DNA from: an uncultured Bacilli bacterium
GTDB lineage: Bacteria > Bacillota_I > Bacilli_A > RF39 > UBA660
Direction of reading: 5' to 3'
Length of the DNA stretch: 57,636 nucleotides
Assembly (NCBI GenBank): GCA_944332435.1
Contig: CALVJW010000005.1
Coordinates: forward strand, 1-57,636
Shown: positions 56,053 through 57,636 of the stretch, one piece after another
Position numbering within the stretch: position 1 is the stretch's first letter
Layout: each line of letters begins with the position of its first letter
Notes under the pieces: generated by a model
Told to the model about the DNA's origin: nothing
Seen by the model: the letters and a program-made list of their open reading frames with translations, nothing else
Databases searched by the model: none
Made by a program: the position numbers and the translations under genes

Positions 56053-57617
56053 TGATTGGGAATAGTAGTTTTAAAGTAGGATTATATATAAGATTATCAA
56101 GAGATGATGGAAATATAGAATCTGATAGTGTTATTAGTCAAAGAAGTTTACTAAAACAATATGTTAAAGAAAATAATTACATAGTAGTAGATGAATATGT
56201 TGATGATGGATTTTCAGGAACTAATTTTGATAGACCAGCATTCAAAAAAATGATGAAAGATATTGAACTTGGTAAAATCAATATGATTATTACCAAAGAC
56301 ATGTCTAGATTAGGTAGAGATTATATTGGTACAGGTGAATTAATAGAAAAGTATTTTCCAAATAAAAATGTTAGGTATATTGCTATTAATGATGGTATAG
56401 ACACATTTATAGATAATACTAATAATGACATAGCACCTTTTAAAGCTATAATGAATGATATGTATGCTAAAGATATTTCTAAAAAAGTTAAAACCAGTTT
56501 ACATTCTAGAATGAAAGAAGGATTATATGTATCTGGTAAATGTCCTTTTGGTTATATGAAAGATCCAACAAATAAAAATCATTTAGTAGCGAATGTTGAA
56601 CAAGCAGATACCGTTAAATTGATATTTGATTTAGCACTAAAAGGTAATACTTACCATTATATAGCACAATATCTTACAGAAAGAAAAATTAAAACTCCAG
56701 CATCTTATTACAATTATGTGTGGAATACAAAGTGCATAAATACAAATTGTATAAGCCAAGAATATGGTGTATGGGTTGATACTACTGTAAAAGCAATACT
56801 TACTAATCAGATATATGTAGGAGATACAGTTCAAGGTAAAACTAAAAAGATTAATTATAAACTTAAAAAGACGGTTAAAAATAACCCCAATGACTATATT
56901 ATAGTTGAGAATACCCATGAGGCAATTATTGATAGAGATAAATTTAATTATGTACAAACTTTACTACCTAAAAATGTTAAAAGACCTGATAAAAAAAGAT
57001 TTTATTTATTAGATGGACTTTTATATTGTGGAGATTGTAAACACAGAATAACAATTAGATACCAAAATAAAACAGGTAGAAGTTATACCACTTGTGATTA
57101 TTACAGAACATATTCTAAATATCATGTTTGCACAACTCATACAAACAATTATGAAAATCTAGAAAGGATTATTTTAGATAATATAAAAGGAGTTTGCAAA
57201 AAGTATTTAGATAGAAATAAGGTAAAAGAATGTATTGGTAATATAAGCCCCATAGATAATACTTTAAAAATAAAAAAGCAAATAGAAAGTTTAGAATTTG
57301 CAAATAATAAATTAACTGAAACTTTGGATAAAAATTATATGAATATGTTAAAGGGTATTATTGATGAAGAACAATATATAAGAGTTAGTGAAAATCTAAA
57401 GCATGAAATAGAAAATAATAAATCAAGTATTGATAATCTTAAAAATGAAAATAGTGAATCCAATAAAATAGATAATAAAATGATAGAAAAATATATTGAT
57501 GAATTTTTATCATTAGAAAATCCAACTAGGGAATTGATAATAAATTTGGTTGAAAAAATTTATATCTATCAGGACAAAACGATAGATATTATATTTACAT
57601 TTAAAAATGTTACATAA
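56052..57617 (+). CDS. Large serine recombinase (integrase of the element)
   Basis: A 521-residue large serine recombinase of the TnpX/TndX type. The catalytic domain (about 8-155) has LYIRLSRDDG with the nucleophile Ser, DEYVDDGFSGTNFDRPAF, and TKDMSRLGRDYIGTGE. The Recombinase domain (about 165-300) has GKCPFGY and AQYLTERKIKTPA; the zinc-ribbon near 330 has LLYCGDCKHRI with later cysteines (TTCDYYR, HVCTTH). The end is a coiled coil of about 110 residues. It would insert and excise the element with little target homology, usually at a GA or similar 2-bp core. RBS AAAGGAGAAA. It stops 12 bp before the proposed attR core. Confidence 0.93.
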   Translation: MIGNSSFKVGLYIRLSRDDGNIESDSVISQRSLLKQYVKENNYIVVDEYVDDGFSGTNFDRPAFKKMMKDIELGKINMIITKDMSRLGRDYIGTGELIEKYFPNKNVRYIAINDGIDTFIDNTNNDIAPFKAIMNDMYAKDISKKVKTSLHSRMKEGLYVSGKCPFGYMKDPTNKNHLVANVEQADTVKLIFDLALKGNTYHYIAQYLTERKIKTPASYYNYVWNTKCINTNCISQEYGVWVDTTVKAILTNQIYVGDTVQGKTKKINYKLKKTVKNNPNDYIIVENTHEAIIDRDKFNYVQTLLPKNVKRPDKKRFYLLDGLLYCGDCKHRITIRYQNKTGRSYTTCDYYRTYSKYHVCTTHTNNYENLERIILDNIKGVCKKYLDRNKVKECIGNISPIDNTLKIKKQIESLEFANNKLTETLDKNYMNMLKGIIDEEQYIRVSENLKHEIENNKSSIDNLKNENSESNKIDNKMIEKYIDEFLSLENPTRELIINLVEKIYIYQDKTIDIIFTFKNVT

Positions 57618-57628
57618 AAAATGTATCT

Positions 57629-57636
57629 GGTGATAC
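57629..57636 (+). other. Putative attR core at the window edge
   Basis: GGTGATAC, seven of eight bases shared with 51600-51607. The preceding bases make the frame GTA TCT GGT GAT AC, reading Val-Ser-Gly-Asp-(Thr), the usual LysM opening, so the displaced 3' part of the LysM gene should follow outside the window. Confidence 0.5.

Larger units (their letters stand above)
51603..57634. mobile_element. Serine-recombinase integrative element (about 6.0 kb) inside the LysM gene
   Basis: Left boundary: the LysM codons of the chromosomal gene are intact to GGGGATAC (51600-51607) and diverge after it. Right boundary: the window ends with GGTGATAC (57629-57636), directly after a large serine recombinase gene, in a frame that reads Gly-Asp-Thr of a LysM. 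The shared GATAC is the likely crossover core. Inside are a UPF0158 protein, a SWIM zinc-finger protein, a RhuM protein, a HExxH protein, palindromes, two small ORFs and the recombinase, with more A+T-rich, ATA/AGA-richer codons than the core genes. No relaxase or conjugation genes are seen, so it is not self-transmissible. The last bases of attR are outside the window. Confidence 0.7.

Overview
The window is low-GC DNA (roughly 30% GC by eye) from a spore-forming member of the Bacillota. The gene orders spoIIAA-sigF-spoVAC-spoVAD-spoVAE, secE-nusG-rplK-rplA-rplJ-rplL-ybxB-rpoB-rpoC and rpsL-rpsG-fusA-tuf are those of Bacillus. The genes are short, TGA is a normal stop, GatCAB is present, and RpoB carries the Asn-526 type substitution reported for mollicutes. 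I infer an uncultured gut-type Bacilli lineage near Erysipelotrichales, RF39 or the Mollicutes. No tRNA, rRNA or CRISPR array was seen.

Layout. 1-603: 3' end of a pilin-like surface protein. 763-2536: PadR regulator and DUF1700 membrane protein. 2647-5506: reduced sporulation switch (spoIIAA and sigF without spoIIAB) and the spoVA genes. 5576-11486: cell-wall block with two divergent murE genes, a VanY-type carboxypeptidase, a decayed tandem duplication (murE' and mraY') and intact murE-mraY. 11727-13648: membrane protein and C39-like peptidase. 13749-16907: gatCAB. 16962-20321: small membrane protein, SBP-GGDEF sensor, YihY. 20581-31723: secE, nusG, ribosomal proteins with leaders, rpoBC. 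31800-33478: gene remnant, NrtR-like protein, pilin-like protein. 33630-37960: str operon. 38005-39751 (minus): small membrane protein and FemAB-type transferase. 39907-42481: murD-eno. 42565-43964: two pilin genes, the second broken by an in-frame TAA. 44107-49516: GH31 enzyme, then a leucine T-box controlling a small membrane protein and leuS. 49544-51635: two divergent wall/spore-type proteins with peptidoglycan-binding domains. About 51603 to 57634: a 6-kb serine-recombinase element inserted in the LysM-protein gene, with four cargo genes.

How the genes work together. Many genes serve envelope building: two MurE ligases with different substrate motifs, MraY, MurD, FemAB, VanY, SpoIID-like and LysM/PG-binding proteins. 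The two MurE types beside sporulation genes suggest, as inference, different stem peptides in vegetative wall and spore cortex. The core information-processing genes are controlled by strong sigma-A promoters (17-bp spacers, TG-extended -10), L1-type and L10 leaders and a T-box. The points most worth following are the SpoIIAB-less sigma-F switch, the element splitting the LysM gene, the murE-mraY duplication scar and the broken/hypervariable pilin family.
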